A stretch of 60,009 nt of DNA, from the NCBI GenBank assembly GCA_902801165.1, contig CADCHI010000030.1, forward strand, positions 1-60,009. The letters are read 5' to 3'. Source of the stretch: an uncultured Eubacteriales bacterium (GTDB lineage Bacteria; Bacillota; Clostridia; Christensenellales; Aristaeellaceae). Position numbers and translations under genes: made by a program. Within the stretch, counting starts at the first letter, position 1, and each line of letters starts with the position of its first letter. Below are positions 1 to 9,669 of the stretch, one piece after another. Under the pieces are notes generated by a model. The model was not told where the DNA came from and ran no database searches. It worked only from the letters and a program-made list of their open reading frames with translations.

Positions 1-97
1 ATTCGACATCGACCCCCTGTTTTCCTTTTGGTTTTTCTCCATATTTGCATATTTCTTCGCTTTTCGCTCGGATTTATGCTTTTGGAAACACACTCTA
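1..97. mobile_element. Partial insertion-sequence end (left copy of a 97 bp inverted repeat)
   Basis: Bases 1-97 are a perfect reverse complement of 59911-60007. The inner boundary is TA followed outward by GAGTGTGTTTCC, the same terminal motif that bounds the small element at 34511-34670. I infer the end of an insertion sequence that targets TA; the transposase would lie outside the window. IS630/Tc1-like and some IS5-group elements duplicate TA or similar short targets, but the family cannot be named without the transposase. Confidence 0.75.
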
Positions 98-141
98 ATG
101 CCTGTTGCCTGTTGCCTGTTGACTCAGACAAATTCCAAGTT
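98..141 (-). repeat. Low-complexity purine-rich element after purD (truncated by IS end)
   Basis: On the minus strand this follows the purD stop codon. It opens with AACTTGGAATTTGT (128-141) and continues into repeats of the word CAACAGG until the IS boundary at 97. The same 14-base opening occurs at 25556-25569 next to another low-complexity tract, so the two appear to belong to one family. The remainder of the element seems to be displaced by the IS. Confidence 0.6.
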
Positions 142-1418
<1,277 letters not shown>

Positions 1419-1422
<4 letters not shown>

Positions 1423-2096
1423 GGCGTCTCCTCCCCTGCCTGCAGGCAAAAGTGTTCTTCCAGGATGGCCAGCGTCGCCTCCGGCGAGCGGGCGTCGTCC
1501 CGCTTCACCACGAAAAAGCCGCTGTCCTCGTATCTTCGATAGTTTTCCGGGCTGTTGATCCGCGCCAGGATCGCGCGGTAATTCGCCAGCGTCGCCTCCG
1601 GGTCCTCCGACTCCAGCATGCGCTGGTACAGGAACTGCTTCTCCGCGTCCGGGCGTTCAAAGAAGCGGCTCACGGACACGTCCGGGTCCGCCAGCATCAC
1701 CGCGACGCGGCGGTAGTCGGAGATCGCCCGCAGGGCCTCCAGCGGAATGTTGGTGTCCACGAACACCATTCGCCCGCCCTCCGTGCGCCGAATCAGCTCC
1801 ACCAGCTCCAGCGCCGCGCCTTCCACGGCGCAGCCCTCGATCCACGCCGCGTACTGCTCCGGCGTCCGGTTCACGAACTCCTGCCAGCCGGACATGGTCT
1901 GGAAATAGCAAAGGTTCGGCTGGTGCTTTTCGTCGACCAGCCCGAACAGCTTTTCAATGTAGTTTTCCCCGCACCAAACGCCGCCGTGCTTCTCAGCCAG
2001 CATGCGCACCATGGTGGACTTTCCCGCGTAGGCCGTGCCCGTGACGAAGTACACGTTTTCAAACAGCCGCCGCAGGATGTTGTCGTCAATGTTCAT
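1419..2096 (-). CDS. P-loop NTPase / kinase-like protein in the purine operon
   Basis: A 225 aa protein of unknown function. The N-terminus carries a Walker A motif (GTAYAGKST, about residues 15-23), and a hydrophobic strand ending in VFVDTNIP (about residues 108-115) could be the Walker B-like or nucleoside-kinase acidic strand. The layout suggests a small-molecule kinase or a P-loop ATPase of the adenylate-kinase-like group. The start at 2096 leaves the Walker A motif close to the N-terminus; its ribosome site is weak. It lies between purH and purD and overlaps purD by four bases (ATGA), so it is almost certainly co-expressed with purine genes. A role in purine metabolism is inference from position only. 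Confidence 0.75.
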
Positions 2097-2236
2097 GGCG
2101 TCTACCCGTGTCCGGGCTTCCAAAGACCGGCTTCTCGGCCTCTCACCGACCGCACCGATGTCCACATCGTCACAGCCGGGAATCATGGGGCCGAAAGGCC
2201 GCGCTTTGAAAGCCCGGACAAGCAATCCCTCGGATC

Positions 2237-2410
2237 AGAGTTGAGAGTTTGGAGTTAAGAGTTTAGATAGTATCAGCCGCGCAGGAATCATATAACGATG
2301 CAATCAGTTTGCTCCCGCGAAAAGCCCGAGTTTTGTGGCAGATAGAGCATCAGCCTCTTTCGGCACTCTTTATCTTCACTCTAAACTCTTCACCCTTAAC
2401 TCTATTCTCA
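2237..2410 (-). repeat. Two-armed low-complexity element between purH and the P-loop gene
   Basis: The 311-base gap 2097-2407 holds no gene. Immediately after the purH stop (minus strand) a purine-rich arm built on GAGTTAAG/GAGTTTAG words runs through 2410-2365. A core of about 95 bases follows, then a pyrimidine-rich arm at 2266-2237 that is roughly complementary to the first. The core contains TTTTCGCGGGAGCAAA, which aligns with TTTTCGTGAGAACAAA in the element at 25.4-25.6 kb. The arms could fold into a long imperfect stem. Confidence 0.6.
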
Positions 2411-3598
2411 GTGGTGGAACAGGCGGATGCCCGTGAACGCCATGGCCATGCCATACTCATCGCACTTGGCGATGACCAGGTCGTCGCGGATGGAGCCGCC
2501 GGGCTCGGCGATGCAGGTGACGCCGCTGCGCTTGGCGCGCTCGATGTTGTCCGGGAACGGGAAGAAGGCGTCGGAGCCCAGGGCCACGTCGGTAACGGTG
2601 TCCAGGTAGGCCCGCTTCTCCTCGCGGGTCAGCGGCTCGGGACGGGTGGTGAACAGGTTCTGCCACTTGCCGTCGTCCAGCACGTCCTGCCAGTCCTCGG
2701 AGATGTATACGTCGATGGCGTTGTCCCGCTCGGGGCGGCCCACGGTGTCCTTGAAGGGCAGGTTCAGGACCTTCTCGTGCTGCCTGAGGTGCCAGTTGTC
2801 GGCCTTGCCGCCCGCCAGGCGGGTGCAATGGATGCGGCTCTGCTGGCCCGCGCCCACGCCGATGGCCTGGCCGTCCTTGACGTAGCAGACCGAGTTGGAC
2901 TGGGTGTACTTCAGGGTGATGAGGCTGATCAACAGGTCCCTCTTCTGGGCCTCGGTGAGGGTCTTGTTGGCGGTGACCACGTTGGAGATCATGGCTTCAT
3001 CAATGGGCAGCGACTGGCGGCCCTGCTCGAAGGTGATGCCGAACACCTGCTTGCGCTCGATGTCCGCAGGCACATAGCTGGGGTCGATCTTGATGATGTT
3101 GTAGCCGCCCTTGCGCTTGGACTTCAATACCTCCAGCGCGTCGTCGTCGTAGCCGGGGGCGATGACGCCGTCGGAGACCTCGTGCTGGATCAGCTTCGCC
3201 GTCGCCAGATCGCAGGTGTCGCTGAGGGCGATGAAGTCGCCGAAGGAGGACATGCGGTCCGCGCCGCGGGCACGGGCATAGGCGCAGGCCAGCGGGGAGA
3301 GCTCCATGTCGGCGGGCACGAAGTAGATCTTGCGCAGCACGTCCGTCAGCGGCAGGCCGATGGCCGCGCCGGCGGGGCTGACGTGCTTGAAGGACGCCGC
3401 GGCGGCGACGCCGGTGGCCTTCTTCAATTCAGTGACCAGCTGCCAGCTGTTCAGCGCGTCCAGGAAGTTGATGTAGCCAGGACGGCCGTTGAGCACCTCC
3501 AGGGGCAGCTCATGCTGGCTGCCGTGGGCGCTCATGAAGATGCGGGAGGGCTTCTGGTTGGGGTTGCAGCCGTACTTTAACTGGATCTCGTTCGCCAT
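2408..3598 (-). CDS. purH: AICAR transformylase, stand-alone (PurH transformylase domain)
   Basis: Transfers a formyl group from 10-formyl-THF to AICAR to make FAICAR. The 396 aa protein corresponds to the transformylase part of bifunctional PurH and lacks the N-terminal MGS-like IMP cyclohydrolase domain. The lysine-histidine site of the family is visible as KHVSPAGAA (about residues 71-79). The C-terminal part includes SDAFFPFPDNIERA and ends in the family-typical TGIRLFHH. The start at 3598 has an AAGGAGG-like site. The missing cyclohydrolase is supplied by the PurO-type gene immediately upstream. A short gap and common strand indicate co-transcription. Confidence 0.95.
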   Translation of the reverse strand: MANEIQLKYGCNPNQKPSRIFMSAHGSQHELPLEVLNGRPGYINFLDALNSWQLVTELKKATGVAAAASFKHVSPAGAAIGLPLTDVLRKIYFVPADMELSPLACAYARARGADRMSSFGDFIALSDTCDLATAKLIQHEVSDGVIAPGYDDDALEVLKSKRKGGYNIIKIDPSYVPADIERKQVFGITFEQGRQSLPIDEAMISNVVTANKTLTEAQKRDLLISLITLKYTQSNSVCYVKDGQAIGVGAGQQSRIHCTRLAGGKADNWHLRQHEKVLNLPFKDTVGRPERDNAIDVYISEDWQDVLDDGKWQNLFTTRPEPLTREEKRAYLDTVTDVALGSDAFFPFPDNIERAKRSGVTCIAEPGGSIRDDLVIAKCDEYGMAMAFTGIRLFHH

Positions 3599-3610
3599 GG
3601 TAAGTCCTCC

Positions 3611-4324
3611 TTACATATTTCGGTTGATGATGACGGCATCGCTCTCGCCGGTGGTCAGGTCCCGGGTCATGACCCACAGGGAGACCCTGTTGTCAGCATT
3701 CAGGCCGGCCCACAGCGCGTCGGCGATTGCCTGCGCGGAGCCGTCACCCACGGCCACGGTCTCGGGGTCGCCCACGAAGCTGGGGATGGGCTTGCCGTCC
3801 TTCAGATAGGTGTGCAGGAAGTAGCCCTTGCCCGCCTCCACCTTCTCGTACTCCCAGAACACCCGGTGGCAGCAGCTGCCCTCTGCGTCACCGGCGCGGA
3901 GGATGCCCATGTCGAGGCTGAAATCGCCGTCCGCGAAGGTGGCCATGGCGCTCACCCGGGGGGTGAAGTTCGGGGCGTCCGGCTCGAAGGTGCGTTCCCG
4001 CAGCGCCTCGGCAAAGGTCGCGCCGTCAGTGACGTACTCGTAGATCGTGTCGGTCTGGTCGCCGTTGGTGACGATCACCTTGTCGTCGATCTCCCGCACG
4101 GGCCAGTAGATGATCAGGCTGGGGTCCTCCATCTTCGAAGGATCAAAGGCCTCGGTGCGAAGCCCCGAGGGCTCCTTCACGAACACGCGGTTGCGGCTGT
4201 TGACGCTGCGGCCCATGATGAAGTAGGCCATCACGGCGCGGCGGCCGTCCGCGCTCTTGCCCACGATGATGCCCCGGCCCGGATAGGTCGTCGCGCCGAC
4301 GGCCTGCGCTGCGGTTTGAATCAT
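3611..4324 (-). CDS. purO: IMP cyclohydrolase, PurO type
   Basis: Closes the ring of FAICAR to give IMP, the last step of the pathway. The 237 aa sequence resembles the PurO family (Pfam IMP_cyclohyd): an Ntn-hydrolase-like N-terminus with YPGRGIIVGKS and the conserved MGRSVNSRNR stretch (about residues 38-47). PurO was first described in archaea, and stand-alone bacterial copies pair with transformylase-only PurH proteins, as here. The start at 4324 follows AAGGAGGTTTTCCT. It lies 12 bases upstream of purH, so the two halves of the usual bifunctional enzyme are encoded side by side. Confidence 0.9.
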   Translation of the reverse strand: MIQTAAQAVGATTYPGRGIIVGKSADGRRAVMAYFIMGRSVNSRNRVFVKEPSGLRTEAFDPSKMEDPSLIIYWPVREIDDKVIVTNGDQTDTIYEYVTDGATFAEALRERTFEPDAPNFTPRVSAMATFADGDFSLDMGILRAGDAEGSCCHRVFWEYEKVEAGKGYFLHTYLKDGKPIPSFVGDPETVAVGDGSAQAIADALWAGLNADNRVSLWVMTRDLTTGESDAVIINRNM

Positions 4325-4350
4325 AGGAAAACCTCCTTGAATTAAGTCAT

Positions 4351-4468
4351 CAGGCATTAGGCAACAGGCAGCAGTCAGAATGCGCCTCCACGTTTTCAAT
4401 CAATCATCCAACAATGCGCGGCAGCAGCTATTCCTTTTCCCTTTTCCCTGTTTCCTGTTTCCTGTTCC
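4351..4468 (-). repeat. Low-complexity two-armed element between purN and purO
   Basis: The gap holds no gene. Directly after the purN stop the minus strand reads a purine-rich tract of AACAGGAAACAGGG words (4468-4431). It is followed by about 50 bases of ordinary sequence and a pyrimidine-rich arm built on CTGCCTGTTGCC words (4378-4351). It has the same architecture as the gap after purH, but the word is different. Confidence 0.55.
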
Positions 4469-5086
4469 CTAAACCGGCTTTTGCCTCGCAAAATCCAGTT
4501 CCCTCGCCACTTCCTCCGCCGCCTTCGGCAGCAGGATCCACTCGGCCTGCTCCATCACCCGGCGCTGGAGCACCTCCGGGGTGTCCCCCGGCAGGATCTC
4601 CACGGCCTTCTGGGCGATGATGCGCCCGCCGTCGGGAATCTCATTCACGTAGTGCACCGTCGCGCCGGTCACCTTCACGCCGTAGTCCAGCGCCGCCTGG
4701 TGGACCCGCAGCCCGTAGAAGCCCTCCCCACAGAAGGAGGGGATCAGGGACGGATGCACGTTGATAATCCGCTCCGGGAAGTTGGCCACGAAGTCCGCGG
4801 ACAATATGGCCATGAACCCGGCCAGGATCAGCATGTCGATGCGCTTCTCACGCAGGATCTCCAGCAGCCGCGCCTCGAAGTCGCGCCTCGGCTCCCCCTT
4901 GGCCCGCAGGCACAGGGCCGTCTCGATGCCCGCCCGCTTCGCCCGCTCCAGGGCGAAGGCCTCCGCGTTGTTGGAGACGACCAGCGCCAGCTCCCCGTGA
5001 GGAAGCTCGCCCCTGGCCGCGGCGTCGATCAGCGCCTGCAGGTTCGTGCCCCCGCCGGACACCAGCACCGCGATGCGCGTCCTCAT
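4469..5086 (-). CDS. purN: Phosphoribosylglycinamide formyltransferase
   Basis: Formylates GAR with 10-formyl-THF to FGAR. The start at 5086 gives [19 protein letters not shown], the standard PurN N-terminus with its phosphate-binding loop. The catalytic Asn-His-Asp set is visible as [11 protein letters not shown] (about residues 107-117) and [16 protein letters not shown] (about residues 139-154). At 205 aa it is full length. The start overlaps the purM stop as ATGA (5083-5086), indicating translational coupling. Confidence 0.96.
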   Translation of the reverse strand: MRTRIAVLVSGGGTNLQALIDAAARGELPHGELALVVSNNAEAFALERAKRAGIETALCLRAKGEPRRDFEARLLEILREKRIDMLILAGFMAILSADFVANFPERIINVHPSLIPSFCGEGFYGLRVHQAALDYGVKVTGATVHYVNEIPDGGRIIAQKAVEILPGDTPEVLQRRVMEQAEWILLPKAAEEVARELDFARQKPV

Positions 5087-6126
5087 ACCAGCGCCACCCG
5101 CTCGTCGCCGGGCACGACCTCGCCGATGATCCGCGCGTCCTCGCCCGCCTCGCGCAGCACGCTCACCGCGCGGTCCGCCTCCGCGGAATCCACGGCGACG
5201 CACATGCCGATGCCCATGTTGAAGGTGTTGTACATGTCCCGCATGGGGATGTTGCCCGCGCTGGCAATGCGGTCGAACAGCGGATGCCCGCCGATGCGGC
5301 TCAGCTCGATGCAGGCCGTCAGGCCCTCGGGCAGGCTCCTCGGAATGTTCTCGTAGAAGCCGCCGCCGGTGATGTGGCTGACGGACTTCACCGTCACCGC
5401 CTCCGCCAGCTTCAGGATGGGCTTGACGTAGATCCGGGTGGGGGTCAACAGCGCCTCGCCCAGGGTGGTCCCCAGGTCGTCGCAGTAGAAGTCCAGGCCA
5501 CCGTTCTCCACGTCGAACACCTTGCGCACCAGCGAAAAGCCGTTGCTGTGCACGCCGGAGGAAGGCAGGCCGATCAGCGCGTCCCCGGCCTTGACTGTGT
5601 CGGGCTTGAACAGCTTGTCCCGGTCCACCACGCCCACGGAGAAGCCCGCCAGGTCGTACTCGTCAACGGGATAGAACCCAGGCATCTCGGCAGTCTCGCC
5701 GCCGATCAGGGCGCAGCCCGCCTGCACGCAGCCCTCGGCCACGCCGGAGACAATCTGCGCGATCTTCTCGGGCACGTTCTTGCCGCAGGCGATGTAGTCC
5801 AAGAAGGTCAGCGGCTTCGCGCCGCAGCACACGATGTCATTGACGCACATGGCCACGCAGTCGATGCCCACGGTGTCATGCTTGTCCATCAGGAAGGCCA
5901 GCTTCAGCTTGGTACCCACGCCGTCGGTGCCGCTCACCAGCACGGGGCGGGTCAGGCCGGTCATGTCCAGCTCAAACAGCCCGCCAAAGCCGCCGATGCC
6001 GGACACCACCCCGGGGATGTTCGTCCGGGCGATGTGCCGCTTCATCAGCTCCACGGCCCTGTAGCCCGCGGTGATGTCCACGCCTGCCGCGGCATAGCTT
6101 TCAGATCTCGATATGTTCTTCGCCAT
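5083..6126 (-). CDS. purM: Phosphoribosylformylglycinamidine cyclo-ligase (AIR synthetase)
   Basis: Converts FGAM to AIR with ATP. The chosen ATG at 6126 ([18 protein letters not shown]) has GGAG just upstream; a GTG 12 bases further upstream is a less likely start. Family hallmarks include the [11 protein letters not shown] stretch near residue 70 and the [20 protein letters not shown] segment near residue 98. At 347 aa it is full length. It lies between purF and purN and overlaps purN by four bases. The purF-purM gap is a low-complexity tract that also supplies the purM ribosome site. Confidence 0.96.
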   Translation of the reverse strand: MAKNISRSESYAAAGVDITAGYRAVELMKRHIARTNIPGVVSGIGGFGGLFELDMTGLTRPVLVSGTDGVGTKLKLAFLMDKHDTVGIDCVAMCVNDIVCCGAKPLTFLDYIACGKNVPEKIAQIVSGVAEGCVQAGCALIGGETAEMPGFYPVDEYDLAGFSVGVVDRDKLFKPDTVKAGDALIGLPSSGVHSNGFSLVRKVFDVENGGLDFYCDDLGTTLGEALLTPTRIYVKPILKLAEAVTVKSVSHITGGGFYENIPRSLPEGLTACIELSRIGGHPLFDRIASAGNIPMRDMYNTFNMGIGMCVAVDSAEADRAVSVLREAGEDARIIGEVVPGDERVALV

Positions 6127-6166
6127 CTTCAACTCCACACTCCACTCTCAACACTCCACACTCTAC
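6127..6166 (-). repeat. Low-complexity tract between purF and purM
   Basis: On the minus strand the whole gap, together with the last purF codon, consists of GAGTGTGGAGTGTTGAG-type words. It ends directly at the purM start, where one of its GGAG words is placed to act as the ribosome-binding site. The word set matches that of the element at 25.4-25.6 kb. Confidence 0.6.
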
Positions 6167-7581
6167 TCATTGACTCCGCGCTCAAACCGGGTCTTGTCCG
6201 GCTTCTTGGGCGGGGTGCAGGGATATCTGCCGTCGAAGCAGGCGGTGCAGAAGCCGGTGGTGTTCTCCGCCAGCTTGTGGGCGTTTTCGCAGGACAGGTA
6301 ACCCAGCGAATCCACGCCGATGATCTGCCGGACTTCCTCCACGGTGCGGTTCCAGGCCACCAGATTCTCCTGGCTGTCCACGTCCGTGCCGTAGTAGCAG
6401 GGATACAGGAACGGCGGCGCCGAGGAGCGCATGTGCACCTCGGTGGCCCCGGCGTCCCTCAGCAGCTGCACGATGCGGGCGCAGGTGGTGCCGCGCACGA
6501 TGCTGTCATCCACCAGCACCACGCGCTTTCCCTTCACCGTGGCGGAGACGGGGTTCAGCTTGATGCGCACCTTGTTTTCCCGGTCGGACTGGGTGGGCTG
6601 TATGAAGGTGCGGCCGATGTACTTGTTCTTGATGAAGCCGATGCCATAGGGGATGCCAGAGGTCTTGGCGTAGCCGATGGCGGCGTCCAGGCCGCTGTCC
6701 GGCACGCCGATGACCACGTCCGCGTTCACTGGATGCTCCAGCGCCAGGAAGCTGCCGGCCCGCTGCCGGGCCATGTGCACGCTGCTGCCGTCCACCACGG
6801 AGTCCGGCCGCGCGAAGTAAATGTACTCAAACACGCACAGCGACTTCTCGCACTTGCCCACGTGGCTCTCGTCGCTGCGCAGGCCGTTCTTGTCCACGAT
6901 GACCACTTCGCCGGGCTTCACGTCCCGCAGGAAGGTGGCGCCCACCGCGTCCAGCGCGCAGGTCTCAGAGGCGAAGATCACGCTGCCGTCCGGCCGGCTG
7001 CCGACGCACAGCGGATGGAAGCCGTGGGGGTCGCGGGCCGCGATCAGCTTCGTGGAGGACATCACCACGAAGGAATAGGCGCCGTCCAGGTGGTCCATCG
7101 CCCGGCTGACCGCCTCCTCGATGGAGGCGCTGCGCAGCCGCTCCCGAATGATGATGTGGGCGATGATCTCGGAATCGCTGGTCATGTGGAAGATGGAGCC
7201 GTTCAGCTCCAGCTCCTCCCGCAGCTCGCTGGCGTTGGTCAGCGAGCCGTTGTGCACCAGGGACATCAGGCCCTTCACGTGGTTGACCACGATGGGCTGG
7301 GCGTTCTGCACCGGGTTGATGCCCGCCGTGCCGTAGCGCACGTGGCCCACGGCCATGTTGCCCTTGCCCAGGTAGTCCATCTCCTCCTTGGAGAAGACCT
7401 CCTCCACCAGGCCCGCGTCCTTGTGGGTGCGCAGGCGGCCCCGCTCGTTCACGGTGATGCCCGCGCTCTCCTGACCGCGGTGCTGCAGCGCGAACAGCGC
7501 ATAGTAGCAGTCGGAGGCCACGTCTATGACCTTGGGATTATAGATGCCGAATACGCCGCATTCCTCATGGATGTTGCTCAT
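6163..7581 (-). CDS. purF: Amidophosphoribosyltransferase
   Basis: Makes phosphoribosylamine from PRPP and glutamine, the committed step of the pathway. The N-terminus MSNIHEECGVFGIYN carries a seven-residue propeptide before the catalytic Cys8, as in the self-processing Bacillus-type enzyme. The PRPP loop is VVLVDDSIVRGTT (about residues 347-359). Cysteines in SLCVFEYIYFARP, YPCYYG and FCTACF match the [4Fe-4S] ligands of the oxygen-sensitive class. At 472 aa it is full length. Feedback control by purine nucleotides is expected for the family. Confidence 0.97.
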   Translation of the reverse strand: MSNIHEECGVFGIYNPKVIDVASDCYYALFALQHRGQESAGITVNERGRLRTHKDAGLVEEVFSKEEMDYLGKGNMAVGHVRYGTAGINPVQNAQPIVVNHVKGLMSLVHNGSLTNASELREELELNGSIFHMTSDSEIIAHIIIRERLRSASIEEAVSRAMDHLDGAYSFVVMSSTKLIAARDPHGFHPLCVGSRPDGSVIFASETCALDAVGATFLRDVKPGEVVIVDKNGLRSDESHVGKCEKSLCVFEYIYFARPDSVVDGSSVHMARQRAGSFLALEHPVNADVVIGVPDSGLDAAIGYAKTSGIPYGIGFIKNKYIGRTFIQPTQSDRENKVRIKLNPVSATVKGKRVVLVDDSIVRGTTCARIVQLLRDAGATEVHMRSSAPPFLYPCYYGTDVDSQENLVAWNRTVEEVRQIIGVDSLGYLSCENAHKLAENTTGFCTACFDGRYPCTPPKKPDKTRFERGVNE

Positions 7582-7692
7582 ACGAATACCTTTCGCTCCT
7601 TTGATGGTTGGAAAAACAGGACCCGTTACCTGCCCTTGAAAGCAACTTACCGCTTTGGCAAGGCGAAGCGCTCCAATCCAAAATAACTTTCT

Positions 7693-7729
7693 GACTGTTG
7701 CCTGCTGCCTCTTGCCTGTTGCCTTTTTC
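7693..7729 (-). repeat. Low-complexity tract after purC
   Basis: Immediately after the purC stop the minus strand reads AGGCAACAGG, AGAGGCAGCAGG and similar words. The rest of the purC-purF gap up to 7582 looks ordinary and holds no gene. The same word occurs after purD, about 7.6 kb away. Confidence 0.6.
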
Positions 7730-8440
7730 TCACTTTCCGGTCAGCCTGCGCATGACCTCCTGGTAGGCGTCCTCGACGCCGCCCAGGTCCCTGCGGAAGC
7801 GGTCCTTGTCCAGCTTTTCGCCGGTGTCCTTGTCCCAGAAGCGGCAGGTGTCGGGGCTGATCTCGTCGGCCAGCACGATGATGCCGTCGGGCAGGCGTCC
7901 GAACTCCAGCTTGAAGTCCACCAGGGTGATGTTCAGCTTCAGGAAGTAGTCCTTCAGCACCTCGTTCACCTTGAAGGCGTAGCGCTCGATGGTGTCGATC
8001 TCCTCCGCCGTGGCCAGCTTCAGCGCCAGCGCGTGGTAGCGGTTCAGCAGCGGGTCGCCCAGGTCATCGTTCTTGTAGGAGAACTCGATGGTCGGCGCGT
8101 CGAACACGATGCCCTCTTCCACGCCGTAGTGCTTGGCAAAGCTGCCCGCGGAGATGTTGCGGATGATGACCTCCAGCGGCACGATGGAGACCTTCTTCAC
8201 CAGCGTGTCGCGGTCGCTCAGCTCCTTCACAAAGTGGGTGGGCACGCCGTGCTGCTCCAGCATCTGCATCAGCATGTTGCTCATGCGGTTGTTGATCGCG
8301 CCCTTGCCGGCGATGGTGCCCTTCTTCAGGCCGTTGAAGGCGGTGGCGTCGTCCTTGTAGGAGACGATGTACAGGTTCTCATCGGCGGTCGCGTAAACCT
8401 TCTTGGCCTTGCCCTCATAGAGCTGCTTCAGCTTTTCCAT
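7730..8440 (-). CDS. purC: Phosphoribosylaminoimidazole-succinocarboxamide synthase (SAICAR synthetase)
   Basis: Joins CAIR and aspartate with ATP to give SAICAR. The N-terminus [18 protein letters not shown] and the segments [14 protein letters not shown] (about residues 88-101) and LVDFKLEFG (about residues 172-180) are typical of PurC. The ATG at 8440 is preferred because GGGAGG sits nine bases upstream; an in-frame ATG at 8446 is only three bases from it. The 236 aa length is normal. Confidence 0.96.
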   Translation of the reverse strand: MEKLKQLYEGKAKKVYATADENLYIVSYKDDATAFNGLKKGTIAGKGAINNRMSNMLMQMLEQHGVPTHFVKELSDRDTLVKKVSIVPLEVIIRNISAGSFAKHYGVEEGIVFDAPTIEFSYKNDDLGDPLLNRYHALALKLATAEEIDTIERYAFKVNEVLKDYFLKLNITLVDFKLEFGRLPDGIIVLADEISPDTCRFWDKDTGEKLDKDRFRRDLGGVEDAYQEVMRRLTGK

Positions 8441-8504
8441 GGTCATTTTCCTCCCAGTTTTGTTTGGCGTATGTGCTTGTTGGTTTGGCTTCTTTGCTTG
8501 TCGA

Positions 8505-9002
8505 TTACAGGTTGCTGTACTCGGCGCTGATGCGCGCGTCCTTTTCCAGCGACTTCGCCGTCTGCGCCGCGCGGTACGCCGCCAGCCGTTCGGCCAGCGC
8601 CTCGTCCGACAGGGCGATGATCTGCGCCGCCAGCAGCGCCGCGTTGGTGGCGCCGTCGATGGCCACCGTGGCCACCGGCATGCCCGAGGGCATCTGCACC
8701 GTGCTCAGCAGCGCGTCCAGGCCGTCCAGCGTGGAGGACTTCATCGGAACCCCCACCACCGGAAGGATCGTGTTCGCCGCCATGGCGCCCGCCAGGTGGG
8801 CCGCCTTGCCCGCCGCGGCGATGATCACGCCGTAGCCGTCGTCCTTCGCGCCCTTGGCGAACTGCGCCGCCGCCTCCGGCGTGCGGTGGGCGGAGAGAAT
8901 CCGCACCGCGTAGGGAATGCCCAGGTCCTTCAACGTCTGCATCGCGCCTTCCATGACCTTCAGGTCGCTGTCACTGCCCATGATAATGGCTGCCTTTTTC
9001 AT
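8505..9002 (-). CDS. purE: N5-carboxyaminoimidazole ribonucleotide mutase (class I PurE)
   Basis: Rearranges N5-CAIR to CAIR. The start at 9002 gives [20 protein letters not shown], with the class I GSDSD motif, followed by SAHRTP (about residues 37-42) and the GKAAHLAGA loop; AAGGA lies eight bases upstream. At 165 aa it is the usual size. No purK follows. purB and purL are also absent from the operon and must be elsewhere or replaced. The gene is first in the operon, and its start lies inside an out-of-frame upstream ORF. Confidence 0.95.
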   Translation of the reverse strand: MKKAAIIMGSDSDLKVMEGAMQTLKDLGIPYAVRILSAHRTPEAAAQFAKGAKDDGYGVIIAAAGKAAHLAGAMAANTILPVVGVPMKSSTLDGLDALLSTVQMPSGMPVATVAIDGATNAALLAAQIIALSDEALAERLAAYRAAQTAKSLEKDARISAEYSNL

Positions 9003-9108
9003 GCTGCTCATCCTTCGCGCCTGCACGGTCGTCGGATTTCGTTTTCCGCCGCCATCGACGAAAAAATATAGGACAACCCCTCGTTGGGATTGCCCGCCGG
9101 ACGGCCAT
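8971..9108 (-). CDS. Putative leader ORF overlapping purE (45 codons)
   Basis: An ORF with a strong AAAGGAGG site (9118-9125) starts at the ATG at 9108 (or the GTG at 9111). It runs through the leader terminator hairpin and ends with TGA inside purE in another frame. The predicted peptide is Arg-rich and resembles nothing I recognise. Its ribosome site is better than that of purE itself, so a regulatory role (ribosomes moving through the terminator) is possible. It could also be fortuitous. Confidence 0.35.
   Translation of the reverse strand: MAVRRAIPTRGCPIFFRRWRRKTKSDDRAGAKDEQHEKGSHYHGQ
9061..9095 (-). terminator. Intrinsic terminator in the purine operon leader
   Basis: On the minus strand GGGCAATCCC, loop AACGA, then GGGGTTGTCC form a 10 bp stem (two G-U-type pairs), followed by TATATTTTTT. 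It lies about 40 bases after the predicted transcription start and 60 bases before purE, which is an attenuator position. No riboswitch fold was recognised; the space before the hairpin is short for the known purine or PRPP riboswitches. Confidence 0.7.
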
Positions 9109-9143
9109 CACGGCGCGCCTCCTTTGAGTTTATCTACATGAAC

Positions 9144-9173
9144 AGTATAGTCCCGAAGCCCCGGTCAAGTCAA
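9144..9173 (-). promoter_or_regulatory. Promoter of the purine operon
   Basis: TTGACT (9168-9173) and TATACT (9144-9149) are separated by 18 bases on the minus strand. The predicted start is near 9137, giving a leader of about 135 bases before purE. Confidence 0.75.
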
Positions 9174-9182
9174 TATCAAAAG

Positions 9183-9283
9183 CGAATATTTAACTTTGCT
9201 TATCATTAAACGTTCGTTATATTCCGAACAATCGTTTCAAATCTTAATGTTTTCTGTCCACAATCAGCAAATATCCGAACATT
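9183..9283. promoter_or_regulatory. PurBox-like sites upstream of the purine promoter
   Basis: ATATCCGAACATT (9271-9283) matches the Bacillus-type PurR box AWWWCCGAACWWT. A second CCGAAC lies at 9224-9229 with an inverted GTTCG at 9212-9216, and a weaker CGAATATT at 9183-9190. The CCGAAC cores are about 51 bases apart, near five helical turns, and lie upstream of the -35 as PurR sites do in Bacillus. PurR itself is not in the window. Confidence 0.55.
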
Positions 9284-9616
9284 CATACTTTTCGCAAAAA
9301 AATGCATCCCGCACCGGCTTTCCCTTGCACAGCCCTTATACTTTTAGTCGGATTCGACAAAATCCACCCTCAAAATGTGCTCTCCCCGGAAAGCGCATTA
9401 AGCCGAAGCCCGACTTCTCAACATTTGCGATTTGCATTTATATACGTCCATTTTTTATCTTTATGCACTATTCGTCCTCATTTTCCACTCGCCCGCTTCC
9501 CGGCGGGCCGGGCGGCGCAATGAAAAATTAATGCGCCTCGGGCAATGCCAGCTTTCCCGTGGGTAAATTTCCTGTGTTCAACTTGAAACATTCTATGAAC
9601 ATTCCGCCTCATCGCA

Positions 9617-9645
9617 TTGACAGCCCCATCCCCACAGGGTAAAAT
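9617..9645 (+). promoter_or_regulatory. Promoter of the small membrane protein / ABC operon
   Basis: TTGACA (9617-9622), 17 bases, TAAAAT (9640-9645). The AT-rich stretch 9284-9616 between this and the purine control region shows no gene that I can support. Confidence 0.7.
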
Positions 9646-9669
9646 ACGCACAAAGGAGCGGAGTAACCG

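Noticed and set aside
9003-9137. Purine, PRPP or guanidine riboswitch in the purE leader.
   Set aside because: Only about 40 bases precede the terminator stem and no conserved riboswitch core could be matched.
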